From NCBI GenBank assembly GCA_035948315.1, contig DASZJG010000002.1:62001-126000 (forward strand): a stretch of DNA of 64,000 bases. Reading direction: 5' to 3'. The notes beneath the pieces are model-generated. The model searched no databases and had not been told where the DNA came from. It worked only from the letters and a program-made list of their open reading frames with translations. This document shows positions 26,903-35,355 of this stretch, one piece after another. The position numbers and the translations under genes are program-made. This DNA is from CAJCJE01 sp035948315 (GTDB lineage: Bacteria; Actinomycetota; Actinomycetes; Mycobacteriales; Pseudonocardiaceae). Every line of letters begins with the position of its first letter. The stretch's first letter is position 1.

Positions 26903-27019
26903 TCACCAGATCAGGAACACCGCGGTGACCGCGAGCACCGCGAGCGGAATCGCCGCCGCGACCAGCGCGACCCAGCCGCTCACCTGTTCCCTCACCGAAC
27001 GTTCCGCCAGAGTCACCAT
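26903..27019 (-). CDS. 38-residue single-pass membrane peptide
   Basis: A short frame with a good ribosome binding site (GGGGAGG nine bases before the ATG). The product is a polar N-terminus (MVTLAERSVREQVSGW) and one hydrophobic helix (VALVAAAIPLAVLAVTAVFLIW) reaching the C-terminus. It lies alone between the crp terminator and the PHP operon. Coding is supported by ribosome binding site and amino-acid pattern only; flanking bases on both sides show no other gene. Confidence 0.5.
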   Translation of the reverse strand: MVTLAERSVREQVSGWVALVAAAIPLAVLAVTAVFLIW

Positions 27020-27157
27020 CGCACACGACCTCCCCGTTGGTTCAAGCCCTTTCACTCTGAAGGACTCCTTTGGGCGGGTCCGGGTTCGTCGATTCACCTG
27101 AGAATCGCTGTCCCGTTATCCAATCGAGATCTGCGATCGGTGCCGCTCAGGGCCGAA

Positions 27158-28546
27158 TCAATACCGGATGAACACCGGATTCGTGAGCGCGACCATGGTG
27201 TCCACTGTGGTCTGGGTCGGTTCCGGGCGACGCACCTCGACGCGCACCCAGTCGGTGTGCCGCGGCATGCTCTGCCAACTGACGCGGACCCGACCACTGG
27301 CCGGCACGGTCTGTTCGTGGCGCGGGCCGAGCTGGGTACAGAGCCGGACGACGCATCCGGGCGCGCCTGCGACGTCGACCTCCGCGGTGACCGGGGTGCC
27401 CGAGGAGGAGGCGAGGAGGGTTTCGCCGATGCCCGCGCCCGCGGTGCCGTCGGTCACCCGCAGGCCGACGCGCACGTCGGCGGACTCGGCGAGCCAGTTG
27501 TGGCCCGCGCGCAGGCCGGCCATGAGGTGCTCGGCGGTGAGGTCGTCGGCGCGGACCACGTTGTGCGGGAGGCCGACCGGGTCGGCGTCGGTGTGCGAGT
27601 CGGAGTCGCCGACCGCCGGGATCCAGTGGCCGGCGCGCAGCAGACCGTCCCAATAGGTCACGGCGGCCTGGTTGTCCAGCGTCCACGCGCCGTTCCACAC
27701 CTCGATGACGTCGACGTCGTCGTAGTCGAACGTCCAGGAGCAGCCGAAGCACGGACCGAACGGGTGCGCGGCGACCACCAGGCCGCCGAGGCCGCGGACC
27801 TCCCGCGCGAAGCGGGCGAAGTCGCCGTCGCGGTAGCGCCAGTCGATCCAGTGGCCGGGCGGGAGGTTCCAGGCCGGCCAGTGCCCGGCCCTGGTGGTGA
27901 CCTCCTCACCGTTGATGATCAGCAGGTCGTCGGTGGCCACCTCGCCCCAGCGCAGCGAGCCGCTGGACGTGTTGTGCTCGGTCGAGGTGATGAAGTCCAG
28001 GCCGGCCGCGCGGGCGGCGTCGACCAGCTGCGCCTGGGTGCGTGAGCCGTCCGAGTGGACGGTGTGCAGATGGCAGTCGCCCCGGTACTCGGCCCGGCCG
28101 CGCGCCCTGGCCGGTGCGGTGGTGGGCGCCGGATTGGCGGGTCGGGTCGGCCGGCGTTCGCCGAAGGTCATGCTGACGTCGACCTGGTAGGTCAGGCCCT
28201 GCGGGGCGACCGTGTACGGGCCGAGCAGCAGGTGCCAGGTGCCGGCGTCGATCGGGCCAGGCAGGTAGCCGGGAGTGGCATCCGTGGTGGAGATCGAAAA
28301 CGAGCGGCGCGCTCCCCCGGACCAGCCGCGGAAGCCGCGCGCATTGCCCAGTTCGTGCCCGGCCGGACCGAAGATGCCGATGTCGCAGGCGTTGCCGGGG
28401 AGTCCGGCCGGTGGGGTCGGGGTGTCGTAGTCGTAGCTGACGGCCAGTTCGGCGACGCCGGGCGGGATCTCGATCGGGAGGTAGCACCAGTCGGGTGCGT
28501 CCGCCTCAAGCCGGCCGGTGATCGTCCGGGTCACCGTGCCGATCAT
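27158..28546 (-). CDS. PHP-domain metal-dependent phosphoesterase (CehA/McbA type)
   Basis: 462 residues from the ATG overlapping the upstream MBL stop. An N-terminal beta-sandwich resembling a pre-peptidase or carbohydrate-binding fold (about 1-140) precedes a PHP domain with the metal motifs GDCHLHTVHSDGS, STEHNTSSG, AAHPFGP and VGDSDSHTDAD. PHP enzymes cleave phosphoesters with two or three metal ions; the CehA/McbA subgroup includes carbamate hydrolases. No signal peptide is seen. It is the third gene of a NUDIX, MBL, PHP operon. Substrate unknown. Confidence 0.87.
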   Translation of the reverse strand: MIGTVTRTITGRLEADAPDWCYLPIEIPPGVAELAVSYDYDTPTPPAGLPGNACDIGIFGPAGHELGNARGFRGWSGGARRSFSISTTDATPGYLPGPIDAGTWHLLLGPYTVAPQGLTYQVDVSMTFGERRPTRPANPAPTTAPARARGRAEYRGDCHLHTVHSDGSRTQAQLVDAARAAGLDFITSTEHNTSSGSLRWGEVATDDLLIINGEEVTTRAGHWPAWNLPPGHWIDWRYRDGDFARFAREVRGLGGLVVAAHPFGPCFGCSWTFDYDDVDVIEVWNGAWTLDNQAAVTYWDGLLRAGHWIPAVGDSDSHTDADPVGLPHNVVRADDLTAEHLMAGLRAGHNWLAESADVRVGLRVTDGTAGAGIGETLLASSSGTPVTAEVDVAGAPGCVVRLCTQLGPRHEQTVPASGRVRVSWQSMPRHTDWVRVEVRRPEPTQTTVDTMVALTNPVFIRY

Positions 28547-29325
28547 CCGCGCAGGTAGTCGAGTTGGGCTCGAACGGACAGCTCGGCGGCCGGCCAGAGC
28601 ACCTTGTCGACGTCCACGTACACCGTCTCGACGACCTGACGTGCGGTCGCGTCGGGCCCGAGCGTGTCGAGGGCGGCACGGATCTGGCCGAGGCGTTGCT
28701 CGCGGTGCGCGAGGTAGGCGTCGGCGACGGCCGGTGCGTCCGGGAGTTCGGGGCCGTGACCGGGCAGGACCGTGGTGCCGGGGGCGAGCGCGGCGAGCCT
28801 GCGCAGCGAGCCGAGGTAGTCGCCGAGGGTGCCGTCCGGGTACGCGACCACGGTCGTCCCCCGGCCGAGCACCGTGTCGCCGGTGAGCACGGCCCGGTCG
28901 GCGTCGTCCTCGACGAGGAAGCACAGCGAGTCGGCGGTGTGGCCGGGGGTGCCGAGCACGCGGATCTCCAGGCCGGCCGCTGCCACGACGTCGCCGTCGG
29001 CCAGGCCCTCGGAACCCAGCCGCAGGGCCGGGTCGAGCGCGCGGACGCCGGCGCCGACGAGTTCGGCGAAACGCCGGGCGCCCGCGGCGTGGTCGAGGTG
29101 GCCATGGGTGAGCAGGACCTCGGCGACCGGGCCGTGCTCGGCGACGCGCCGCAGGTGCGCCTCGTCGTCCGGGCCGGGGTCGATCACCACGCAGCTCGAC
29201 GAATCGGGCGCGCGCAGCAGCCAGGTGTTGGTGCCCTCCAGGGTCATGATCCCCGGGTTGTGCGCGAGCAGCACGGACGCGAACGCGGTCACCGGGCGGA
29301 GCACGCCGTAGGCGGGATGGTTCAC
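28543..29325 (-). CDS. MBL-fold metallo-hydrolase (LACTB2-like, Rv3677c position)
   Basis: 260 residues from the GTG overlapping the NUDIX stop. The zinc motif THGHLDHAAG, the later GTPGHTADS and LTGDTVLG, and PGHGPEL make a complete metallo-beta-lactamase fold. LACTB2 relatives are endoribonucleases or hydrolases, and the C-terminal winged-helix-like tail (TARQVVETVYVDVDKVLWP) is typical of that branch. The position corresponds to M. tuberculosis Rv3677c. Confidence 0.9.
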   Translation of the reverse strand: MNHPAYGVLRPVTAFASVLLAHNPGIMTLEGTNTWLLRAPDSSSCVVIDPGPDDEAHLRRVAEHGPVAEVLLTHGHLDHAAGARRFAELVGAGVRALDPALRLGSEGLADGDVVAAAGLEIRVLGTPGHTADSLCFLVEDDADRAVLTGDTVLGRGTTVVAYPDGTLGDYLGSLRRLAALAPGTTVLPGHGPELPDAPAVADAYLAHREQRLGQIRAALDTLGPDATARQVVETVYVDVDKVLWPAAELSVRAQLDYLRG

Positions 29326-30194
29326 GGGTGCTCCAGGCGGTCACCGGGGCGGGCGTCGAGATGACCGGCGGCGCCGTCGAAGCTCGGGTGGCCGGGCAGG
29401 ACGACGCGCAGCACGTCGCCGTCGCGGATCACCTTCGGCATGATCTTGTCCATCAGCCGGGGCGCGGCCATCGCGGCCGACACCGAGCCGAGTTCGGCCA
29501 GGTCCGCCAGGGTCATCCAGGTCGGCGGCAGCAGGCCGCAGCGACCCTGTTTCCAGTCCTCGATGGCGCCTGCCGGGGCCTGCCAGGCGGCCTGGTCGGC
29601 CTCGGACGTGTCGCCGTCCGCGCGCTGGCCGGCCGGGAGTTCGGCGAGGAAGAAGCGGGTGTCGTAGCGGCGCGGCTCCTGCTCGGGGGTGAGCCAGTTG
29701 GCCCACGGACGGAGCAGGTCGGCGCGCAGCACCAGGCCGGCGTCGGCGAGGAACTCGGCGAAGGACAGCGACCGGTCGACCAGCGCCGTGCGCGCGTCCG
29801 CGTACGGGCGGGTGTCCGCGACGACGCTGTCCGCGTCCGGCCCGGCGAGCAGCACGCCCGATTCCTCGAAGGTCTCCCGGACCGCGGCGCAGACCAGCGC
29901 GCGAGCCAGTTCCGTCGGCACCGCGAAGCGCTCCGCCCACCAGTGCACGTCCGGCCCCGCCCAGGCGGGCGACGCTTCCGCGTCACGCTTGTCGACCCCG
30001 CCGCCGGGGAACACGGTCATCCCGCCCGCGAAGGCCATGCCGAGCACTCTGCGCAGCAGGAAGACCTCCAGGCCAGGCTCGCCGTCGCGGATCAGCACGA
30101 CCGTCGCGGCGTCACGGACCGGCAGCGGGGTGTCCGTCGGCTTGCTCAGCGGCATCCCGTTGGGCAGCACGAATTCCTTGGGCAGCTCACGCAC
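29322..30194 (-). CDS. NUDIX hydrolase (NUDT19-like)
   Basis: 290 residues. The split NUDIX box seen in NUDT19-type proteins is present: MTVFPGGGVDKRDAEA, a 40-residue insert, then AAVRETFEESGVLL. This group hydrolyses CoA or nucleotide diphosphates. It begins an operon of three genes that overlap by four bases each, read from a single TANNNT element. The mycobacterial block lacks a gene clearly in this exact place, so it may be a lineage addition. Confidence 0.86.
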   Translation of the reverse strand: MRELPKEFVLPNGMPLSKPTDTPLPVRDAATVVLIRDGEPGLEVFLLRRVLGMAFAGGMTVFPGGGVDKRDAEASPAWAGPDVHWWAERFAVPTELARALVCAAVRETFEESGVLLAGPDADSVVADTRPYADARTALVDRSLSFAEFLADAGLVLRADLLRPWANWLTPEQEPRRYDTRFFLAELPAGQRADGDTSEADQAAWQAPAGAIEDWKQGRCGLLPPTWMTLADLAELGSVSAAMAAPRLMDKIMPKVIRDGDVLRVVLPGHPSFDGAAGHLDARPGDRLEHP

Positions 30195-30200
30195 GCGACG

Positions 30201-30206
30201 AGCCTA
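30201..30206 (-). promoter_or_regulatory. -10 element of a leaderless promoter (NUDIX-MBL-PHP operon)
   Basis: TAGGCT on the minus strand, six bases, then GTG at 30194; no ribosome binding site. Confidence 0.5.
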
Positions 30207-30297
30207 CGACCGCGGCCCGAGCCCCGGCGCCGGATGGCGGCCATGTCACAACTCGACTGGTGGTCGTGTACGCACCGAGAAGCGGCAGGATGGGGTG

Positions 30298-31188
30298 GTG
30301 GAGACGAGACTGCGCGTGGGGCTGATCGGCGCTGGGCCATGGGCGTGTCAGGTGCACGCGCCGGGAATCGCCAGGCATCCGGGGACGCGGCTCGTCTCGG
30401 TGTACAGCCGCCGGAGGGGAGCAGCGGCCGAACTGGCCGAGCAGCACGGTGCCGCGGTCGCCGCCGACCCGGCCGAGCTGATCGCGCAGGTCGACGCGGT
30501 CGCGTTCGCGGTGCCGCCCTCGGTGCAGGCCGAGTACGCGTTGCTGGCGGCCAAGGCAGGCCGGCACCTGATCCTGGAGAAACCGGTCGCCGGGAACGCG
30601 GCGGACGCCCAGCGGCTCGCCGACGCGGTCGCGGATGCCGGCGTCGCCTCCCTGGTGATGTTGACCAGGCGGTTCGCCCCGGAGACGATCGAGTGGCTGG
30701 CGACAGCGCGGCAGCGCGGCAACTGGCTCGGCGGCGACGCGCGCTGGTACGCGAGCGCGCTGCTGGCCGGGCAGTACGCGGGTTCGGCGTGGCGGCAGGA
30801 GCAGGGCGCGCTGATGGACGTCGGCCCGCACGTGCTGGACCTGCTCGACGCGGCGCTCGGCAAGATCACCGAGGTGCTCGCCGCCCACCGCAGCCAGGCC
30901 GACCTGTGGCATCTGGTGCTGGCGCACGAGGGCGGCGCGACCAGCACCACGTCGCTGTCGCTGCGACTGCCGATCAATCCGCCGGTGGTGGAGACGTCGA
31001 TCTACGGCGAGCACGGCCTGCTGATGCTCACCGGCCGCAACTCCAGCTCGGCGAACTGCTTCGCCGCGCTGCTCGACGACCTGCTGACCATGATCGCCAC
31101 CGGCATCACCCAGCACGCCTGCGATGTGCGCCGGGGCGCACATCTACAGCGCGTGATCGATCAGGCGTACCAGTTGGCGACGGACTAG
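30298..31188 (+). CDS. Gfo/Idh/MocA family oxidoreductase
   Basis: 296 residues from GTG 30298 (AGGA seven bases upstream; GTG 30295 is one codon earlier). The Rossmann fold begins at once with RVGLIGAGPWACQVHAPGIA, and the family's catalytic-lysine motif is ILEKPVAGN. The C-terminal domain MDVGPHVLDLLDAALG is normal. Members oxidise or reduce sugars or inositols with NAD(P). There is no neighbouring pathway to name the substrate. The stop overlaps by four bases the convergent gene. Confidence 0.87.
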   Translation: METRLRVGLIGAGPWACQVHAPGIARHPGTRLVSVYSRRRGAAAELAEQHGAAVAADPAELIAQVDAVAFAVPPSVQAEYALLAAKAGRHLILEKPVAGNAADAQRLADAVADAGVASLVMLTRRFAPETIEWLATARQRGNWLGGDARWYASALLAGQYAGSAWRQEQGALMDVGPHVLDLLDAALGKITEVLAAHRSQADLWHLVLAHEGGATSTTSLSLRLPINPPVVETSIYGEHGLLMLTGRNSSSANCFAALLDDLLTMIATGITQHACDVRRGAHLQRVIDQAYQLATD

Positions 31189-32564
31189 CGGCCGGTGCCG
31201 CCGGGCGCGCCGCCGTAGGGCGGGTGCCCGTTCACGGCCTGGTCCTGTCCCGGCTGCCAGGAGCCGGCACCGTAGTCGACCGCCGGGAACGTGCTGTGCC
31301 GCTGACCCGAGCGGTCGACCTGCCAGGCGGGTCGCTCGGCCGTGCTGCCGGGCAGTTCGGCGACCGCAGCGCCGGGAGCCTGGGTGGGCGCCTCCCGCTT
31401 GGCCAGTTCCTCGTGCAGCTGGCGCAGCAGCTCCTGCTCGCGCTGGCTGAGTTCGGCGTCGCTGGCCGGCGGCTTCGCGGTCGCCGCCGTCGTCTCCTCG
31501 TCCGCGATGGCCGGCCGGTGGTCGGACAGCTCGGTCGAGGACGCCGAGGGCATGGCGGGCGACGGCGCGGCGTGCGGGGTGGGCGTGCGCGCGGTGGTCG
31601 CGCCCGCCTCCGGCACCGGGGACATCGCCGGACGCGAGGTCTCCGCGGTCGGGTTCGGGGTGCTGGTCGTCGGGGTCGGCGCGGCCAGCGCGTTCGCCGG
31701 TTCCGCGGACATGCTCGGCGCGGCGCCGGGGACGGAGTCCGCGATCGGCGCCTCCTCGGCCTTGGCCGCCGCGATCCGCTGCTGCCAACGACCGCTCGCC
31801 GACTCGCCCGGCAGCCGCTTGTCCACAGTGGGCGATGGCGGTGCGCTGTTCCCGCGGCGACGGGTCGTGGTCACCGGGCGCGGCGACGGCGACTCGCTGA
31901 ACAGCGGTTCGACCGACTCCGGCACCCTCGGCGGGGCGCTGGACTGACGCAGGCTGATCCGCCGGGCCGCGGTGAGCGCGCCCCGGTGGTAGTCGGTGAG
32001 TTCGGCGCCGCCCTGCACGACCTCGACGGTGGCGTTGATGCCGGCCCGCCGCAGCGCCTGCTCGACCCGGTACGCGGTGGACGGGGCGAACCCGTCCGGG
32101 CCGGTTTCCACCAGCACCATCCGCTGCGGCACCGGGCCCGAGGTCGCGCCGGCCGGGGTGGTCCGCCACACGCAGGAGACCGACCGGATGTCCGGCAACA
32201 CCTCGACCACGTGGCCGACCGCGTCCGCGACGCCGTCCTCCGGGCTCGGGTCGGTGTCCGCGCCGACGGTGAACCGGTGCCGGGGCAGCCGGGCGCCGTC
32301 GTCCACGACGATCCGCGCCAGCAGCGACTCCGAGGCGCGGACCGCGCCGATCAGTCTGGCGAGAGTGTCGCGTTCGGACGAGGTGATCGCGATCCGACCG
32401 GCGACCAGGCTGCCCGCGAGCAGTTCGACGGCCCGGTCCAGTTCGGCGACGGCGAGCAGTTCACGGGTGTCGGTCAACGCGTCGTCGTCGATCCGGCCCG
32501 CGCAGGTCAGCAGGAATTCGTGCACCTGAATGGGCAGAGCAACCCGATCGCTCATGTCGGCCAT
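31185..32564 (-). CDS. Unrecognised protein with long disordered tail; paralogue of the gene upstream
   Basis: 459 residues from ATG 32564, set by GGAAGGAG seven bases upstream. Residues 1 to about 220 form a folded region that aligns with the neighbouring 208-residue protein: HEFLLTCAGRIDDDAL against HELLLRLAGRLPDRQL, and near its end RMVLVETGPDGF...VEVVQG against RVLVVSAASDWI...VEVLPV. The remaining half is Pro, Ala, Thr and Ser rich and ends with a short coiled helix (ELSQREQELLRQLHEELAKRE) and a Gly/Pro tail. No domain, signal or membrane segment is recognised. It probably forms a two-subunit complex with its paralogue. Confidence 0.7.
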   Translation of the reverse strand: MADMSDRVALPIQVHEFLLTCAGRIDDDALTDTRELLAVAELDRAVELLAGSLVAGRIAITSSERDTLARLIGAVRASESLLARIVVDDGARLPRHRFTVGADTDPSPEDGVADAVGHVVEVLPDIRSVSCVWRTTPAGATSGPVPQRMVLVETGPDGFAPSTAYRVEQALRRAGINATVEVVQGGAELTDYHRGALTAARRISLRQSSAPPRVPESVEPLFSESPSPRPVTTTRRRGNSAPPSPTVDKRLPGESASGRWQQRIAAAKAEEAPIADSVPGAAPSMSAEPANALAAPTPTTSTPNPTAETSRPAMSPVPEAGATTARTPTPHAAPSPAMPSASSTELSDHRPAIADEETTAATAKPPASDAELSQREQELLRQLHEELAKREAPTQAPGAAVAELPGSTAERPAWQVDRSGQRHSTFPAVDYGAGSWQPGQDQAVNGHPPYGGAPGGTGR

Positions 32565-32604
32565 CCCCCGACTCCTTCCACGTTGTGGACGTTGTGGCCC
32601 GGCA

Positions 32605-33231
32605 TCAGCTGTGGACCAGTGCGCCCGAAGCCGCGGCGGCTCCGGTGCACAGCAGTTCGCTGGCCTCGATGGCCGCCCAGTGGTACGGCGGCGGTTCCAT
32701 GTCGACGGGGAGCACCTCGACACACGGGTCGTGCTCGCCGAGGGCACGCTGCATGCGTTGCAGTTCACCGGTCAGGTTGATCCAGTCGGACGCGGCCGAC
32801 ACCACGAGCACGCGCTTGGGCGGGTGGCCGTCGACGCGGCTCTGCCGCCAGCAGGCGCGCACCTCGCCAACGCTCGACCGGCCGCGCAGCACCGCGTCGA
32901 ACAGCACCGCACGCTGATCACCGAGGCTCATCGGGTAGGGCGAGGTGGGCGTGAAGACGTAGTCCGACTCGGGGACGTCGTCGATCTCGCGAACCGAACT
33001 GAGCAGACCCGCGTCGGCACCGAACGGGCGCAGCGACGCGTCCAGGAAACGGATCTCCACCGTGGTGAGACCGATCCGCTCGCGCAGCAGGGTCAGCGGC
33101 AGCGCCTGGCTGAGTTCGGCCAGCGCACCAGCGGCGAGCCAGTCGCGGAACCGCCAGAGTTGCCGATCAGGCAGACGTCCGGCCAGTCGGAGCAGCAGCT
33201 CGTGACACGCCGACTCGGCAGCGTCGCCCAT
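32605..33231 (-). CDS. Unrecognised protein, first gene of a paralogous pair
   Basis: 208 residues from ATG 33231; the frame is open further but only this start has a ribosome binding site-like GGTGAT and a sensible N-terminus (MGDAAESACHELLLRLAGR). An N-terminal helical part is followed by an alpha/beta stretch (KRVLVVSAASDWINLTGELQRM, CVEVLPVDMEPPPYHW). It aligns with the first 220 residues of the next gene 40 bases downstream, so the pair arose by duplication and is surely one operon. No known family is recognised. Confidence 0.7.
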   Translation of the reverse strand: MGDAAESACHELLLRLAGRLPDRQLWRFRDWLAAGALAELSQALPLTLLRERIGLTTVEIRFLDASLRPFGADAGLLSSVREIDDVPESDYVFTPTSPYPMSLGDQRAVLFDAVLRGRSSVGEVRACWRQSRVDGHPPKRVLVVSAASDWINLTGELQRMQRALGEHDPCVEVLPVDMEPPPYHWAAIEASELLCTGAAAASGALVHS

Positions 33232-33366
33232 CAGATCACCGTCCCTCGGTCGGGTGAACCCGAGTGTGCCACGGTGACAAACGGTGTTCGTCGCAGACCG
33301 GCAAAGTCGCCCCGGAGTAATCAGCACCGACACAGGGTCACTAACGGGCTACGGCCGGTTCGTCCG

Positions 33367-33822
33367 TCAGTGGACCTCGACGATCAGTTCCAGTTCGACC
33401 GGTGACCCGAGCGGCAGTTCCGCGACGCCGACCGCGGACCGCGCGTGCTGACCCGCGTCGCCGAAGCACTCGCGCATCAGTTCGGACGCGCCGTTGATCA
33501 CGCCCGGCTGGCCGGTGAACCCGTCCGCGGAGGAGACGAAGCCGACGAGCTTGACCACCCGCACCACGCTGTCGATGCCGACCAGCGCGTGCACTGCGGC
33601 CAGCGCGTTGAGCGCGCAGATGCGCGCCTGGGCCTTTGCCTCGTCCGGGCTGACCTCGGCGCCGACCTTGCCGGTCACGCCGAGCTGGCCGTCCACGAAG
33701 GGCAGTTGGCCGGAGGTGTGCACGTGCATGCCGGTACGCACCGCGGGCACGTAGGCAGCGACGGGGGCGGCGACCGCGGGCAGTTCGATGCCCAGCCCGG
33801 CGAGCCGATCAGTCCATGCCAT
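33367..33822 (-). CDS. ridA: RidA-family protein
   Basis: 151 residues from ATG 33822. RidA proteins hydrolyse reactive enamine/imine intermediates made by PLP enzymes. The family core is present: HVHTSGQLPFVDGQLGVTGKVG, AALNALAAVHALVG in modified form, VRVVKLVGFVSSADGF and HARSAVGVAELPLGSPVELELIV, with the arginine that binds the substrate carboxylate. It corresponds to Rv3678c. It follows the DUF4177 gene by eight bases. Confidence 0.92.
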   Translation of the reverse strand: MAWTDRLAGLGIELPAVAAPVAAYVPAVRTGMHVHTSGQLPFVDGQLGVTGKVGAEVSPDEAKAQARICALNALAAVHALVGIDSVVRVVKLVGFVSSADGFTGQPGVINGASELMRECFGDAGQHARSAVGVAELPLGSPVELELIVEVH

Positions 33823-33830
33823 CGCCGGAC

Positions 33831-33983
33831 CTACTTCGCCCGCTTGAGGTAGGCCACGAGCTGCTCGCCGGTCGGGCCGGGCAGCACCGTCACCAGTTCC
33901 CAGCCGTCCTCGCCCCAGTTGTCGAGGATCTGCTTGGTGGCATGGCTCAAGAGCGGGACGGTCGCGTACTCCCACTTCGTCAT
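33831..33983 (-). CDS. DUF4177 small protein
   Basis: 50 residues beginning MTKWEYATVPLLSHATKQIL, with the conserved WGEDGWELVTVLP core that defines this small family. TACAGT lies seven bases before the ATG and no ribosome binding site is seen. It is the first gene of the ridA unit and corresponds to the small Rv3678A-type gene of mycobacteria. Role unknown. Confidence 0.88.
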   Translation of the reverse strand: MTKWEYATVPLLSHATKQILDNWGEDGWELVTVLPGPTGEQLVAYLKRAK

Positions 33984-34013
33984 GGTCGGCACTGTAGCCG
34001 GTGCGCGGAGGGC

Positions 34014-34019
34014 TAGTTT
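34014..34019 (+). promoter_or_regulatory. -10 element of a leaderless promoter (small membrane protein)
   Basis: TAGTTT, six bases, then GTG at 34026. A divergent -10 (TACAGT at 33991-33996, minus strand) lies only 17 bases away, so the two promoters overlap. Confidence 0.5.
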
Positions 34020-34025
34020 GGAAAG

Positions 34026-34277
34026 GTGGAGGTGGCCCGGATCATCCCCGCCGCGCTGGTCGGCGCGGGCGGGATCGTCGCGGTGCTGGTCGCCATGGCG
34101 GTCGCGCGGGATCGGCGCGGCGCCACCCACGGCACGGTCGCGCTGACCGGGTTCGTCACCCTCCTCGTGGTGGCGTGTCTCACCGTCGCGGTGGCCACCC
34201 TGCTGCCCGCGCTGGCCGGCTGGGGCGTGGCATTCCTGCTGGCCATGGCCATTCTCGCGGCCCTGCACGCGCACTAG
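34026..34277 (+). CDS. Small membrane protein
   Basis: 83 residues from GTG 34026 (GTG 34032 is two codons later). Two or three hydrophobic segments are visible (IIPAALVGAGGIVAVLVAMAV, VALTGFVTLLVVACLTVAVATLL, WGVAFLLAMAILAALHA) separated by a short basic loop (ARDRRGATHG). No family recognised. It precedes the ArsA-like pair in the same direction, with 64 bases between. Confidence 0.65.
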   Translation: MEVARIIPAALVGAGGIVAVLVAMAVARDRRGATHGTVALTGFVTLLVVACLTVAVATLLPALAGWGVAFLLAMAILAALHAH

Positions 34278-34329
34278 TCGATCTTTCCCTGCGCACCGAC
34301 CACTGCGGACCATCCGGCAACGGCGGCTT

Positions 34330-34335
34330 TACGCT
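34330..34335 (+). promoter_or_regulatory. -10 element of a leaderless promoter (ArsA-like operon)
   Basis: TACGCT, six bases, then GTG at 34342; no ribosome binding site. Confidence 0.5.
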
Positions 34336-34341
34336 GGCGTA

Positions 34342-35355
34342 GTGACATCACCTGCCACCGGGGCAACCCACTGGCCGGACGAGCTGAGGCGGGTCCGGCT
34401 GCACGTGGTCACCGGCAAGGGCGGCACCGGCAAGACGACGGTGGCCGCCGCGCTGGCGTTGAGCCTGGCCACCGGCGGCAGGCGCGTGCTGCTGATCGAG
34501 GTCGAGGGTCGGCAGGGGATCGCGCAGGTCTTCGACCGGCCGCCGCTGCCCTACGCCGAGGAGAAGATCGCCGCCGCGCCGAGGGGCGGCGAGGTGTGGG
34601 CGCTCGCGGTGGACGCGGAAGCGGCCCTGCTGGAGTACCTGGCCATGTTCTACAACCTCGGTTTCGCCGGCCGCGCGCTGCGCAGCATGGGCGCCGTCGA
34701 GTTCGCCACCACGCTCGCGCCGGGCCTGCGGGACGTGTTGTTCACCGGCAAGATCAAGGAGTGCGTCGGCCGGACCGACGACCGCGGCCGGCACGTCTAC
34801 GACGCGGTCGTGCTGGACGCGCCGCCGACCGGCCGGATCGTGAAGTTCCTCGACGTCACCCGGGCCATGGTCGACCTGGCCAAGGTCGGCCCGATCCGCG
34901 GTCAGAGCGAGGGCGTCGCGCGGCTGCTGCACTCCGGCGACACCGCGGTGCACCTGGTCACCCTGCTGGAGGAGATGCCGGTGCGGGAGACCCTGGACGC
35001 GGTCGGCGAACTCGACGCGGCCGACCTGCGGCCGGGCGCGGTACTGGTGAACCGGGTCCAGGAGCAGCGGATCCCGGTCGGGTCGCTGGCCAGCGCGGCG
35101 AACGGCGAGATCAACGCTGCCAAGATCCGCGCCGAGATCGCCTCGGCAGGGCTGGACCTGCCGGAGGAGACGGTCGAGGACCTGATCACCGAGACCATGG
35201 AGAGCGCGGCGCGGGACGAGGCAGCCGGACGCGCCCGGTCCACCCTCGCCGAGGCCAACCTGCCGAACCTCGACCTGCCGGAACTGACCGGCGGGATGGA
35301 CGTGGCCGGCCTCTACGAACTCGCCGAGGCCCTCGGCGAACAGGGGGTCCGGTGA
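34342..35355 (+). CDS. ArsA/GET3-like ATPase, first subunit (Rv3679 type)
   Basis: 337 residues. A deviant Walker A (VTGKGGTGKTTVAAALALSLA) is typical of the anion-transporting ArsA/GET3 family, with DAVVLDAPPTGRIVKFLDV as the switch/Walker B region. The matching mycobacterial proteins Rv3679 and Rv3680 assemble together and have been linked to protection against reactive or toxic molecules in the host; that function is borrowed, not seen. It is coupled to the next gene by GTGA. Confidence 0.92.
   Translation: MTSPATGATHWPDELRRVRLHVVTGKGGTGKTTVAAALALSLATGGRRVLLIEVEGRQGIAQVFDRPPLPYAEEKIAAAPRGGEVWALAVDAEAALLEYLAMFYNLGFAGRALRSMGAVEFATTLAPGLRDVLFTGKIKECVGRTDDRGRHVYDAVVLDAPPTGRIVKFLDVTRAMVDLAKVGPIRGQSEGVARLLHSGDTAVHLVTLLEEMPVRETLDAVGELDAADLRPGAVLVNRVQEQRIPVGSLASAANGEINAAKIRAEIASAGLDLPEETVEDLITETMESAARDEAAGRARSTLAEANLPNLDLPELTGGMDVAGLYELAEALGEQGVR

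Noticed and set aside
26726..28045. Plus-strand open frame of 439 codons
   Set aside because: It is antisense to the PHP gene and shows no family resemblance; the PHP metal motifs are on the other strand.
31819..31827. DnaA box suggesting an origin
   Set aside because: Only isolated TTGTCCACA copies inside genes; no cluster, and no dnaA, dnaN or gyr genes nearby.
29328..32780. A very long plus-strand open frame of more than 1100 codons
   Set aside because: It runs opposite to well-supported NUDIX and paralogue genes and in a different frame from the oxidoreductase; the translation is Arg/Gly-rich with no domain, the usual shadow in G+C-rich DNA.
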